Shown here: positions 24,660-31,998 of the stretch, piece by piece
How positions within the stretch are numbered: position 1 is the stretch's first letter
Layout: each line of letters begins with the position of its first letter
Assembly: GCF_002434505.1 (NCBI RefSeq)
Contig: NZ_DJKE01000012.1
Coordinates: forward strand, 384,558 to 448,557
DNA: 64,000 nucleotides
Source: Brevundimonas sp. UBA6550
Lineage (GTDB): Bacteria; Pseudomonadota; Alphaproteobacteria; Caulobacterales; Caulobacteraceae
Direction of reading: 5' to 3'
The notes under the pieces: model-generated
What the model was told of the DNA's origin: nothing
The model's input: the letters and a program-made list of their open reading frames with translations, nothing else
Databases searched by the model: none
Made by a program: the position numbers and the translations under genes

Positions 24660-24962
24660 TCAGAAGATGCGGATCATGTCTTGAGCGGCTGAAGCGCCGA
24701 TGGACGGATGCAGGTAGGCCCGTTCCACGAAATCGACTTTTCGGTCCAAGGCTGACGAAAGTTCTCGCTGCAGACGCGATTGGTCGATCAGCGAGAACTT
24801 CAACTCAAACTCAGGCTGCACATCGAAAGCGATGTCGATGTCAGATTGGTCGGTCGCTTCATTTCGGGCGAATGAACCGAACAAGTACAGATGCTCGACA
24901 CCCTCGAGCACTAACTTCCGCTCCAACGCTCGCAACACCAAGATCACGTTTTCTCGGTTCAT
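24660..24962 (-). CDS. MNT-domain nucleotidyltransferase (orphan MntA-like antitoxin)
   Basis: This 100-residue protein has the minimal nucleotidyltransferase signature GSFARNEATDQSDIDI (GS at 29-30, catalytic Asp pair at 41 and 43). MntA proteins normally add AMP to a HEPN-domain toxin encoded next to them. I find no HEPN gene on either side: downstream is the convergent TniQ-like gene and upstream 262 bp without a coding frame. It is therefore an orphan, or it modifies another product of the island. Confidence 0.75.
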   Translation of the reverse strand: MNRENVILVLRALERKLVLEGVEHLYLFGSFARNEATDQSDIDIAFDVQPEFELKFSLIDQSRLQRELSSALDRKVDFVERAYLHPSIGASAAQDMIRIF

Positions 24963-25164
24963 CTGCGCGCCCCGGGACGATGGTGCGGGAGTTCGCGTGA
25001 GCCGTCAAACAAACACCCCAGCATCGTCAACAATCGCTCACGAGGCGGCGAGGTGCGCTTCTGACTCTTAGCAGTCGTTCGCGCCGTCAGCTCTTTGTGA
25101 GCATCGAGCTGCTTCAGGGTTAGCGCCAGCCTCCCCGCATGATAGCAATCTGATCCGGCGAAGT

Positions 25165-25194
25165 CTGCCGAGCGCGACCTCTGCCGAGCGCGAC
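25165..25194. repeat. Two 14-bp direct repeats before the large STAND gene
   Basis: CTGCCGAGCGCGAC occurs at 25165-25178 and again at 25181-25194, about 30 bp before the start codon at 25225. Their position is right for operator or leader function, but no palindrome is present. Confidence 0.3.
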
Positions 25195-25224
25195 GGCGCG
25201 AAGCCAGTCGAGTGATGGTGAAGT

Positions 25225-28200
25225 ATGTTCGATATCGAGCCCAAAGACATCGCTGATTTCGACGGTGAGAAGACCGTGGCCCTCCTCCGGCGTCTGCTCT
25301 ACGCCGAGGCGCAGAACGCGGGCATCGAACCCTTCAATGTGGCCGCTCCGATGCAGATTACCTTGGCCGACGAGGGGGAGGACGGGAGCGTTGTCTGGAA
25401 GGGCGGAAAAGCGAAGACCGCCTACTTCCCCCACCGTGACATCATCTTCCAATGCAAGGCTTCCGACAACGGCGATAGCGCCTGGATGAAGGAGACCTGG
25501 ACCAAGAAGAGCGCGAGGGGCAGGACGACGCCGCGGGTCCTCAACGGGGCTCTGACCGCCGGTCTCGCGAGAGGCGCTGCCTATATCGGCGTGACAACGG
25601 ATGGCTTGGTGAACCCAAAGCCGTCGGATCGGATCAAGGCAATTGAGGCGGGTATCACGCAGGCGGGCCACAATCCTCGCCTGTTGCATTCCATCAAGCT
25701 CTACGACGGCAACCTCCTCGCGAAATGGGCCAGCAGCCACGAAGCCGTGGCGCTGTGGATCAAGGAACAGCAGGCGGGCATGACGCTCAGCAGCTTCTCG
25801 TCGCTCGACCGGTGGCGGGCGCGAGAAGGGAGCGACGCGCCCGGCTATGTGGCAGGCGACTCCGCACGGTTTCGGATCGGAGCTTCGTCAAGCGACGGGC
25901 TGACCTTCGAGCAGTTCTCGGGCCGTTTGGTCTCGCATCTGCGTGATCCGTCCGGGAGGAGCGTGCGCATCATCGGCTCGTCAGGCGTAGGCAAGTCGCG
26001 CGGCGCGTTTGAAGGTCTCGAGAGGATCGGGCTGGGGAAGGACCGGACATCGTCGTCCGTGATCTTCTGTGACCGCAGGGAGGTAGGCCACAAGCTCTGG
26101 GACGTCAGCAATGCCCTCGCGAACAGGGGCACGCCGATCATTCTATTCGTTGACGAATGTCCGCGCGCCGATGCGCATAAGCTGCACGACATCGCATCTA
26201 AGGCAGGGTCGGAACTCCGCATCATCACCGTCGATACAAATCCTAGGGCGTTGACGCTGTCAGGATGCCTCGAGGTGCGGGTGGAGGCGACGGATCAGAA
26301 CGTGATCGACGGCATTCTCGCCGGCTTGCTACCCGGATCCGAGCCCGACGACCGTCGGTTCATCGCCGATCTCTGCGCTGGGTTTCCGAGCATCGCCGTA
26401 TTAGCGGCTCGAGCGCACGGGAAGGACGGAATTTTCAAGTCAGTCGAGGACGTCGCCACCCGGATTCTCAAAGGCGCGGGCCTGACGGATCCGGACAGAG
26501 TCCGGGCCTTGGCCTGTCTGTCCATGTTCGACAGCCTGGCACCCGAGCGGACGGCTCCAGCTTTCGATGCTGTTGCTAAGAAGCTCGGGCGTCTCAACGG
26601 AGACGCCATGTATGAACACCTGATCGATGCCGTGGAGCCCGGACTGGTCGGCAGGTATGGCGACGTCTTGGCTGCCCAACCGCGACCGATCGCCAACTAC
26701 TTGGCCCTACAGCGGCTTGAGCGGCTTCGTCCCTCGGTCGTCCGGGATTTCCTTGACACGGCACCCGACGCGCAACGCACGGCGATGCTATCCCGGGTGC
26801 GCCACCTGTCGCGCTCTGGTGCCTTGAGAGAGCTCGTCCCGCTCATTTTCGGCACCGGTGGGTCGCTCTCCGATCCCGCGAAGGTGCTGACGACACGAGG
26901 TGCGGCCTTCATTGACGCTTTCGTCCACGTTGCGCCGGGATATGTGTCAGGGGTGATCCACAACGCGGTCGGGGCCACGGCCATCGCCGACCTCGGGACC
27001 GCCAGCGGATCGCTCGACGGGATTGTCCATGCCCTGCGTCGCTTGGTCTTCAGGAAGTCGACCTTCGCAGACGGACTGAGAGATTTGCTGCGGCTGGCTG
27101 CGGCCGAGACCTGCGCGGCCGGCCCGGCGACGGAAACTGTGCGCCAGCTCTTCCAGCTTCACCTAAGCGGAACCGAGACTTCGTCCGCCATCCGATTTCA
27201 GGTCCTGGACGAGGCCGTCAAAGATGGAGATCCCGATTTGCGCCGGGTCGCCCTCGCGGCGCTCGACGCCGCGCTCGACTTCTCCCATCCGATGAGGATT
27301 GGCGGCTACGAAGAGCTCGGCGACGAACTGCCCGCGAAGGACTGGCGACCGAAATCCAATGAAGAGGCTTTGGGTCACCTAAAGGCCGCGCTGACTCGGC
27401 TGTCGAAGCTTCGTGCAGAGCATCCGGATTTCGCGGAGGCCGCCGAACAGGCGGTGGCGAGCCATATGCGCCAGCTGATGATTCCCGGATTGTTTGAGGC
27501 CGTCACCGCCTTCGTTAGGGAGGTGAGAACCGACCGCGGGTTCTGGCCGGAGGCCGTGAAGGGCGTCGGGGACTGGCTCTATTTCGACCGGGAAGATCCC
27601 AAGTCCGACTTAGCGCTGGCGGTAAGGCGTCTTTACGACGACCTCCTTCCGGTCGATCCGGTCGAACGCACCCTGCTGTTCTGCCAGTTTTGGCCAGCGG
27701 AAATCAGAGATCCGGACCTTATCTATACGTCGGATCGGGCCTCCAACGACTTCCAGTACGCTGCTCGGCAGGCGGCCCTCATGGCACCGGTGGTGGCAGC
27801 AAATAGCGACCTCCTAGATCGCGCGATCAACCTGTTGGCCAGCCAACCGGTACGCAACGCCTCGTCCTTCACCGACGCCTTGGCACCGTTGCTCAACAAT
27901 CCGAAAGCCGTCTTCGAACAGGCATTAACAAGGTCAGACGCCAGCGATGGTGCAGGAGCGTCTTTCGTTCAGGCGCTTCTTCGCAGCCTCGACAACAGGG
28001 ATGCTGAGCTGGGCGTGGAACTCGTCGCGATGGCTGAAGCCTCGGCGACCTTCGCCGGCCGCGACATGTTGATCTTCGCCGCCGTCAGGTTGACGGAGAG
28101 CCGTCTCACCACCGTCGCGGAACGGATCGCGTCAGGTTCGATCGGGCCGGAAGCAGCCGTCCCGCTGTCGTACGGTCAAGGCATGGACCCGTTCCCCGTC

Positions 28201-29055
28201 GGCGTCATCCGGCCGGTGCTCGACGCGCTCATCGGCCGTGCGTCCGAAGGAGGTGTCTGGGCAGCCATCGAGATGTTGTCGATGTACACCCATGGTCGCA
28301 CGGAGTTTGATGACGACGTCTATCAGGTGATCAAGGAGGTCCTGACGACTCCGTTCGGACAGACCCGCGAGGGAGGGACGATGTCAGCCCACTCCTACGG
28401 GACGCTGGTGTCCCTCCTCTCGCGGGCAGGGGAGATCGATGACGAGTTCGCCGGTGCCTTCGCCAAGCAGATCGTCATCCACGCCCAAAGCAAGGCTTCC
28501 TACAGGTCGACCGCCGGGGAAGCCTTGCAGGAAGCCCTCGAAACCATCCTGAAGGACGCGCCCGAGGCCACGTGGGTGCCCATCGCGGCCTTCTATGACG
28601 TCGCGACCCAAGCTGAACGGGCCCGCCTCGACGAGGTAATTTCCAAGAAGCGGTATTTCGCCAACCCGGTCGACGTTTTCAAAGAAGGCGCCCTCTACGC
28701 CGTGCCCTGCGCCACCCTCACGGGCTGGGCGGCGGCGGATCCAGAAAAACGGATCGCCTTCCTCGTGAGCTTCTACCCCCTCCTCGACCTCTCGCAAACG
28801 CTCCCGGCTTGGCATCCCGCCCTCCTCGGGCTGGCTAGCCAGTTTGGTGAGACGAAGGCGTTCCAGAACGCTCTCCGCAGAAGAATCTCGCCATCCTCTT
28901 GGGCTGGATCGCTCAGCGCTTATCTGGAACCCTTCTTTGAACCACTCGCTGCATGGGCCGACCATCCCTCACTCGGCTTCTGGTCCCACGAGACCCGGGA
29001 TATCCTTGATCGTCGGCTAAAGGCGGACGCAGACTTGGAAGCCTCATGGCGCTGA
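25225..29055 (+). CDS. STAND NTPase with N-terminal PD-(D/E)xK nuclease, Avs-like anti-phage protein
   Basis: This 1276-residue protein has three parts. Residues 1-200 look like a restriction-type nuclease (Cap4/Mrr-like fold): a helix with Glu near 15, then RDIIFQCKA giving Asp72 and the Q-x-K pair 76/78. Residues about 215-520 are a STAND ATPase with Walker A GSSGVGKS (251-258) and Walker B ILFVDE (Asp310, Glu311). Residues about 560-1276 are long helical repeats without obvious motif, the expected sensor. This layout is that of Avs/AVAST proteins, which detect phage proteins and then degrade DNA. Which phage protein it senses cannot be read here. It is the only rightward gene in the right half of the island; a weak GGTGAAG precedes ATG 25225. 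Confidence 0.7.
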   Translation: MFDIEPKDIADFDGEKTVALLRRLLYAEAQNAGIEPFNVAAPMQITLADEGEDGSVVWKGGKAKTAYFPHRDIIFQCKASDNGDSAWMKETWTKKSARGRTTPRVLNGALTAGLARGAAYIGVTTDGLVNPKPSDRIKAIEAGITQAGHNPRLLHSIKLYDGNLLAKWASSHEAVALWIKEQQAGMTLSSFSSLDRWRAREGSDAPGYVAGDSARFRIGASSSDGLTFEQFSGRLVSHLRDPSGRSVRIIGSSGVGKSRGAFEGLERIGLGKDRTSSSVIFCDRREVGHKLWDVSNALANRGTPIILFVDECPRADAHKLHDIASKAGSELRIITVDTNPRALTLSGCLEVRVEATDQNVIDGILAGLLPGSEPDDRRFIADLCAGFPSIAVLAARAHGKDGIFKSVEDVATRILKGAGLTDPDRVRALACLSMFDSLAPERTAPAFDAVAKKLGRLNGDAMYEHLIDAVEPGLVGRYGDVLAAQPRPIANYLALQRLERLRPSVVRDFLDTAPDAQRTAMLSRVRHLSRSGALRELVPLIFGTGGSLSDPAKVLTTRGAAFIDAFVHVAPGYVSGVIHNAVGATAIADLGTASGSLDGIVHALRRLVFRKSTFADGLRDLLRLAAAETCAAGPATETVRQLFQLHLSGTETSSAIRFQVLDEAVKDGDPDLRRVALAALDAALDFSHPMRIGGYEELGDELPAKDWRPKSNEEALGHLKAALTRLSKLRAEHPDFAEAAEQAVASHMRQLMIPGLFEAVTAFVREVRTDRGFWPEAVKGVGDWLYFDREDPKSDLALAVRRLYDDLLPVDPVERTLLFCQFWPAEIRDPDLIYTSDRASNDFQYAARQAALMAPVVAANSDLLDRAINLLASQPVRNASSFTDALAPLLNNPKAVFEQALTRSDASDGAGASFVQALLRSLDNRDAELGVELVAMAEASATFAGRDMLIFAAVRLTESRLTTVAERIASGSIGPEAAVPLSYGQGMDPFPVGVIRPVLDALIGRASEGGVWAAIEMLSMYTHGRTEFDDDVYQVIKEVLTTPFGQTREGGTMSAHSYGTLVSLLSRAGEIDDEFAGAFAKQIVIHAQSKASYRSTAGEALQEALETILKDAPEATWVPIAAFYDVATQAERARLDEVISKKRYFANPVDVFKEGALYAVPCATLTGWAAADPEKRIAFLVSFYPLLDLSQTLPAWHPALLGLASQFGETKAFQNALRRRISPSSWAGSLSAYLEPFFEPLAAWADHPSLGFWSHETRDILDRRLKADADLEASWR

Positions 29056-29262
29056 GCCCCTTCGGATCGGGGGTGAGTGATGGCTTGTGAGCGGACCTCG
29101 CGACATCAGTCGAGCGAAGATTGGCTTTCGGGGCGCGGCCCAATGTCCGCTCCTGGCGCTAATGCGCCCTACCCTCGTGCAGATGTGCAGTAGGCGGCTG
29201 AGGCGCCGTTAAGTGGTCAGCTATGTGGTGGCTGTAGGAATCACACGCTTTTTCAGGCAGCG

Positions 29263-29290
29263 TTTGAGCCAGTCTTAAGTGGTCCCGACA
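29263..29290 (-). repeat. Right terminal inverted repeat of the island
   Basis: Read inward on the minus strand it begins TGTCGGGACCACTTA and ends TGGCTCAAA, differing from the left repeat at three of 28 positions. TTAAGTGGTC recurs at 29209-29218 and 29275-29284, so a second site lies 66 bp inside. Right flank: CCCCC. Confidence 0.7.
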
Positions 29291-29301
29291 CCCCCTCAAA
29301 C

Positions 29302-29328
29302 GAAAACGGCGGCCCCGGAGGGCCGCCG
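29302..29328 (-). terminator. Terminator of the DUF1328 gene
   Basis: CGGCGGCC (29307-29314) pairs with GGCCGCCG (29321-29328); AAAA on the plus strand at 29303-29306 gives the T-run on the minus strand. The island ends only 12 bp away, so it inserted just behind this terminator. Confidence 0.7.
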
Positions 29329-29355
29329 CGTCGGTGTTGGAGGAAGCCTGAGAGA

Positions 29356-29529
29356 TCAGGTGACCTTCTTGGCGACGGTGACGCCGAGCACCAGGAAGAC
29401 CGCGAAGACGATCAGGGCGACCACGAACAAGAGTTTGGCGATGCCGGCGGCGGCGCCCGCGATGCCGCCGAAGCCCAGAAGGCCCGCCACGACGGCGATC
29501 ACTGCGAAAATCAAAGCCCATTTCAACAT
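29356..29529 (-). CDS. DUF1328 (UPF0391) small membrane protein
   Basis: This 57-residue protein, beginning [22 protein letters not shown], has two hydrophobic helices (about 3-20 and 30-50) with a glycine-rich link ([11 protein letters not shown]). GGAGAACGCA precedes ATG. The family is widespread in proteobacteria and often belongs to stress regulons. An EcfG-type promoter lies about 40 bp upstream. Confidence 0.85.
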   Translation of the reverse strand: MLKWALIFAVIAVVAGLLGFGGIAGAAAGIAKLLFVVALIVFAVFLVLGVTVAKKVT

Positions 29530-29550
29530 TGCGTTCTCCTTTGGCTGCAG

Positions 29551-29575
29551 AACGACAGCCGTGGGACGGAGTTCC
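29551..29575 (-). promoter_or_regulatory. Putative EcfG (general stress response) promoter
   Basis: Read on the minus strand, GGAAC (29575-29571) is followed after 16 bases by CGTT (29554-29551), matching the alphaproteobacterial EcfG consensus GGAAC-N16/17-CGTT. It stands 22 bp before the DUF1328 start codon. Confidence 0.55.
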
Positions 29576-29703
29576 GGCGGCGCTCGCAGATGGCGGACAA
29601 ATTGTCGCGGGGACGGACGGCGACAATGGGCGGCGCGCGTCCCCTCCCCTTCGGCAGGCCGCCGCCCTATATGGCGGGCCTGATCGTCTTCGGAGTTTTC
29701 CCC

Positions 29704-30201
29704 ATGGCCTATGTCGCCCGCACCGACCGCCCCGCCGACAAGGCGGCGCGCTATCATGAGGTCGAGGCGGAAATCCTGGCCGTGCTGGATGGCGAGCCCA
29801 ATGTGACGGCGCGGATGGCGACGGTCGCCTCGATGCTGGCGGATGCGTTCGACCACTATTTCTGGACCGGCTTCTATGTCGTGGCGCCGGACAAGGCCGA
29901 CGAACTGGTGGTCGGGCCGTATCAGGGGACGCTGGGGTGTCTGCGCATCGCCTTCGGGCGCGGGGTGTGCGGCGCGGCCGCGGCGACGGGCCGGACGCAG
30001 TTGGTCGAGGATGTTCATGCCTTCCCCGGCCACATCGCCTGCGACAGCCGCTCGGCCAGCGAGATCGTGGTGCCGGTGCGGGATGCGTCGGGCGCCCTGA
30101 TCGCGGTGTTGGACGTGGACGCGACGACCCCGGCCGCCTTCGACGCCGAGGATCAGGTCGCGCTGGAGCGTCTGATGGCGCGGGTGTTCGCGGCCGGTTG
30201 A
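29704..30201 (+). CDS. msrC: Free methionine-(R)-sulfoxide reductase (fRMsr, GAF domain)
   Basis: This 165-residue protein is a single GAF domain. The three cysteines used in the fRMsr reaction are present: GCLRI, GVCG and HIACDS (about residues 79, 89 and 113), with [10 protein letters not shown] between. It reduces free Met-R-sulfoxide using thioredoxin. ATG 29704 gives a protein of family length; the frame is open upstream to 29590, but those residues do not belong to the domain. Confidence 0.85.
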   Translation: MAYVARTDRPADKAARYHEVEAEILAVLDGEPNVTARMATVASMLADAFDHYFWTGFYVVAPDKADELVVGPYQGTLGCLRIAFGRGVCGAAAATGRTQLVEDVHAFPGHIACDSRSASEIVVPVRDASGALIAVLDVDATTPAAFDAEDQVALERLMARVFAAG

Positions 30202-30247
30202 TCGCATGATGGGCGGCTCTATGGTTCCCGGCGACAGGGAGGATGCG

Positions 30248-30925
30248 ATGAGCCAGCGGACGATGGCGATCACGGGCGGACACGGCGTCCTGGGGCAAGC
30301 GGTGCTGGAGGCGGCGCTGAACGCCGGCTGGCAGGTCGCCGTCATCGACCATGCGGCGGGCCACGCCGTGCCGAACGGCGTGCTGGAGGTCGGCGGGATC
30401 GACCTGACCGACGCGGATCAGGCGCAGCGGGCCGTCGATACGGTGATCGCGCGGTTCGGACGGCTGGACGCCCTGCTGAACATCGCCGGCGGCTTCGTCT
30501 GGCAGACGACCGACGACGACGCCCCGGCCTGGGACCGGATGCACGCGCTGAACGTGACCACGGCGCTGAACGCCAGCCGGGCGGCTCTGTCGGCGCTGAA
30601 GGCCTCGCCAGAGGGGCGGATCGTCAATGTCGGATCGGCCGCCGCCCTGAAGGCCGGGGCCGGCATGGGGGCCTATGGCGCGGCCAAGGCCGGGGTCCAC
30701 GCCCTGACACAGGCCCTGGCCGAAGAGCTGAAGACCACATCCGTCACCGTCAACGCCGTCCTGCCCTCCATCATCGACACGCCCGCCAACCGAAAGGACA
30801 TGCCCGACGCCGACCCGGCGACCTGGGTCGCGCCGGCCGATCTGGCGGCGGTGATCCTGTTTTTGGCCTCGCCCGAAAGCCGCGCCATGACCGGCGCCCT
30901 GATCCCCGTGACGGCCCGAATCTGA
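30248..30925 (+). CDS. Short-chain dehydrogenase/reductase
   Basis: This 225-residue classical SDR has the NAD(P)-binding motif TGGHGVLG (about 9-16), NIAGG (the NAG motif), an active-site Ser in [10 protein letters not shown], and the YGAAK catalytic Tyr and Lys. GGGAGG eight bases before ATG 30248 decides the start. The substrate is unknown; the closing region ([23 protein letters not shown]) is generic. Its stop overlaps the start of the CoA-lyase gene, so the two probably form an operon. Confidence 0.8.
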   Translation: MSQRTMAITGGHGVLGQAVLEAALNAGWQVAVIDHAAGHAVPNGVLEVGGIDLTDADQAQRAVDTVIARFGRLDALLNIAGGFVWQTTDDDAPAWDRMHALNVTTALNASRAALSALKASPEGRIVNVGSAAALKAGAGMGAYGAAKAGVHALTQALAEELKTTSVTVNAVLPSIIDTPANRKDMPDADPATWVAPADLAAVILFLASPESRAMTGALIPVTARI

Positions 30926-31758
30926 TGCGAAGCGAGCGGGTTCGCAGCGTCCTTTATCTGCCGGCCTCGAATCCGCGGGCCATCGAGAAGGCGCGGACGC
31001 TGGATTGCGACGTCGCCGTGCTGGACCTGGAAGATGCGGTGGCGCCCGAGGCCAAGGCGGCCGCGCGCGACGCCGCCGTGGAGGCGGTTCGGGGCGGCGG
31101 GTTCGGGCCGCGCCTGGGCGTGCGGATCAACGGGCTGGACACCGACTGGGGGCTGGACGACCTGGCGGCGATGAAGGCGGCGGGGGCGTCGCTGGTCGTC
31201 GCGCCGAAGGTGGAGACGCCCGAGGCGGTTCACGCCCTGTCCGCCGGCCTGACCAAGGGCTGCGCCCTGTGGGCCATGATCGAGACGCCGCGCGCCCTGC
31301 TGGCCCTGGCCGACATTGCATCCGCAGACGGGGCGCTGGACGGGCTGATGCTGGGGGTCAACGACCTGGCCAAGGCGCTGGGAACGGGGGCGTCGCCGGA
31401 TCGCGAGCCGTTCAAGCCCTGGCTGGCGATGCTGGTCGCCGCCGCGCGGAGCAACGGACTGTTGGCCATCGACGGGGTGTTCAACCGGATCGACGACGCG
31501 GATGGCCTGGCGGCGGAGGCGGTGCAGGGGCGGCTGTACGGGTTCGACGGCAAGAGCCTGATCCACCCGTCGCAGATCGCTGGAGCCAACGCCGCCTTCT
31601 CGCCGTCCGAGGCCGAGATCGCCCGCGCCCGAGCGGTGGTCGCCGCCTTCGCGGAGCCGCAGGCCGAGGGTCAGGGCGCGATCCGCGTGGACGGCGCCAT
31701 GGTCGAGCGGCTGCATCTGGAGCAGGCCAAGGCCTTGCTGACGCGGGCGCAAGGCTGA
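30925..31758 (+). CDS. CoA ester lyase, HpcH/HpaI (CitE-like) family
   Basis: This 277-residue TIM-barrel aldolase-type protein begins [23 protein letters not shown], a CitE/malyl-CoA-lyase start. DLEDAVAPEAK, VRINGLDT, LVVAPKVETPE and AMIETPRALL carry the metal- and CoA-binding acidic and basic residues, and GKSLIHPSQI is the conserved C-terminal motif. It would cleave or form a (3S)-malyl/citramalyl-CoA-type ester. The exact substrate is not decidable here. It is coupled to the SDR upstream. Confidence 0.8.
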   Translation: MRSERVRSVLYLPASNPRAIEKARTLDCDVAVLDLEDAVAPEAKAAARDAAVEAVRGGGFGPRLGVRINGLDTDWGLDDLAAMKAAGASLVVAPKVETPEAVHALSAGLTKGCALWAMIETPRALLALADIASADGALDGLMLGVNDLAKALGTGASPDREPFKPWLAMLVAAARSNGLLAIDGVFNRIDDADGLAAEAVQGRLYGFDGKSLIHPSQIAGANAAFSPSEAEIARARAVVAAFAEPQAEGQGAIRVDGAMVERLHLEQAKALLTRAQG

Positions 31759-31763
31759 ACACC

Positions 31764-31929
31764 GTCTCCTCCCCACTTGTGGGGAGGGGATCGCCCCCGG
31801 GTCTCGCCAAAGGCGAGCCCGAGGACAGGCGACGCGGTGGAGGGGCTCTTGAGCGCTCGTGATGCGGTGAGAGCCCCTCCGTCTCTTCGCTGCGCTTCGA
31901 GCCACCTCCCCATGAAATGGGGAGGAGAC
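31764..31929. repeat. Palindromic intergenic repeat, copy without gene (REP-like)
   Basis: Outer arms GTCTCCTCCCCA and TGGGGAGGAGAC enclose the same inner motifs as those around the DUF559 gene at 41.3-41.9 kb: GGTCTCGCCAAAGGCGAGCC, CGGTGGAGGGGCTCTTGA and GAGCCCCTCCGTCTC. It is the 'empty' form of that repeat. Confidence 0.75.
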
Positions 31930-31998
31930 AATGGGATCGGACCTAGCGGGTGGGAGGCAACCGCCCTAAACCTCGCGTCGAACCTCAGCGGACCCGCC

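Larger units (their letters stand above)
21898..29290. mobile_element. Transposon-like defence island without recognisable transposase
   Basis: The island is 7393 bp long. Its ends are 28-bp inverted repeats starting TGT, identical at 25 of 28 positions, flanked on both sides by CCCCC (left 21893-21897, right 29291-29295), as expected of a 5-bp target duplication. Both ends carry internal partial copies of the repeat. TGT termini, multiple end sites and a 5-bp duplication are shared by Tn7/Tn5053-type and some IS21-type elements that use TnsB/IstA-like transposases. Cargo: two STAND ATPases, a TniQ-like protein and an MNT nucleotidyltransferase. No DDE transposase is seen, so it is either decayed or moved in trans. 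The 480 gene-poor bases at 21740-22219 hold the prophage edge and this left end; I see no convincing gene there. Confidence 0.7.

Noticed and set aside
24549..24692. 47-codon plus-strand frame starting GTG in the stop of the TniQ-like gene
   Set aside because: It overlaps the convergent MNT gene, shows no protein-like pattern, and has no supporting ribosome-binding site apart from coupling.
24963..25224. HEPN toxin partner for the MNT gene
   Set aside because: No frame of suitable length or RxxxxH-type motif in either strand of this interval.
31764..31929. CRISPR array
   Set aside because: The repeats are inverted and few, without regular spacers; they are palindromic intergenic repeats. 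No cas genes are present.
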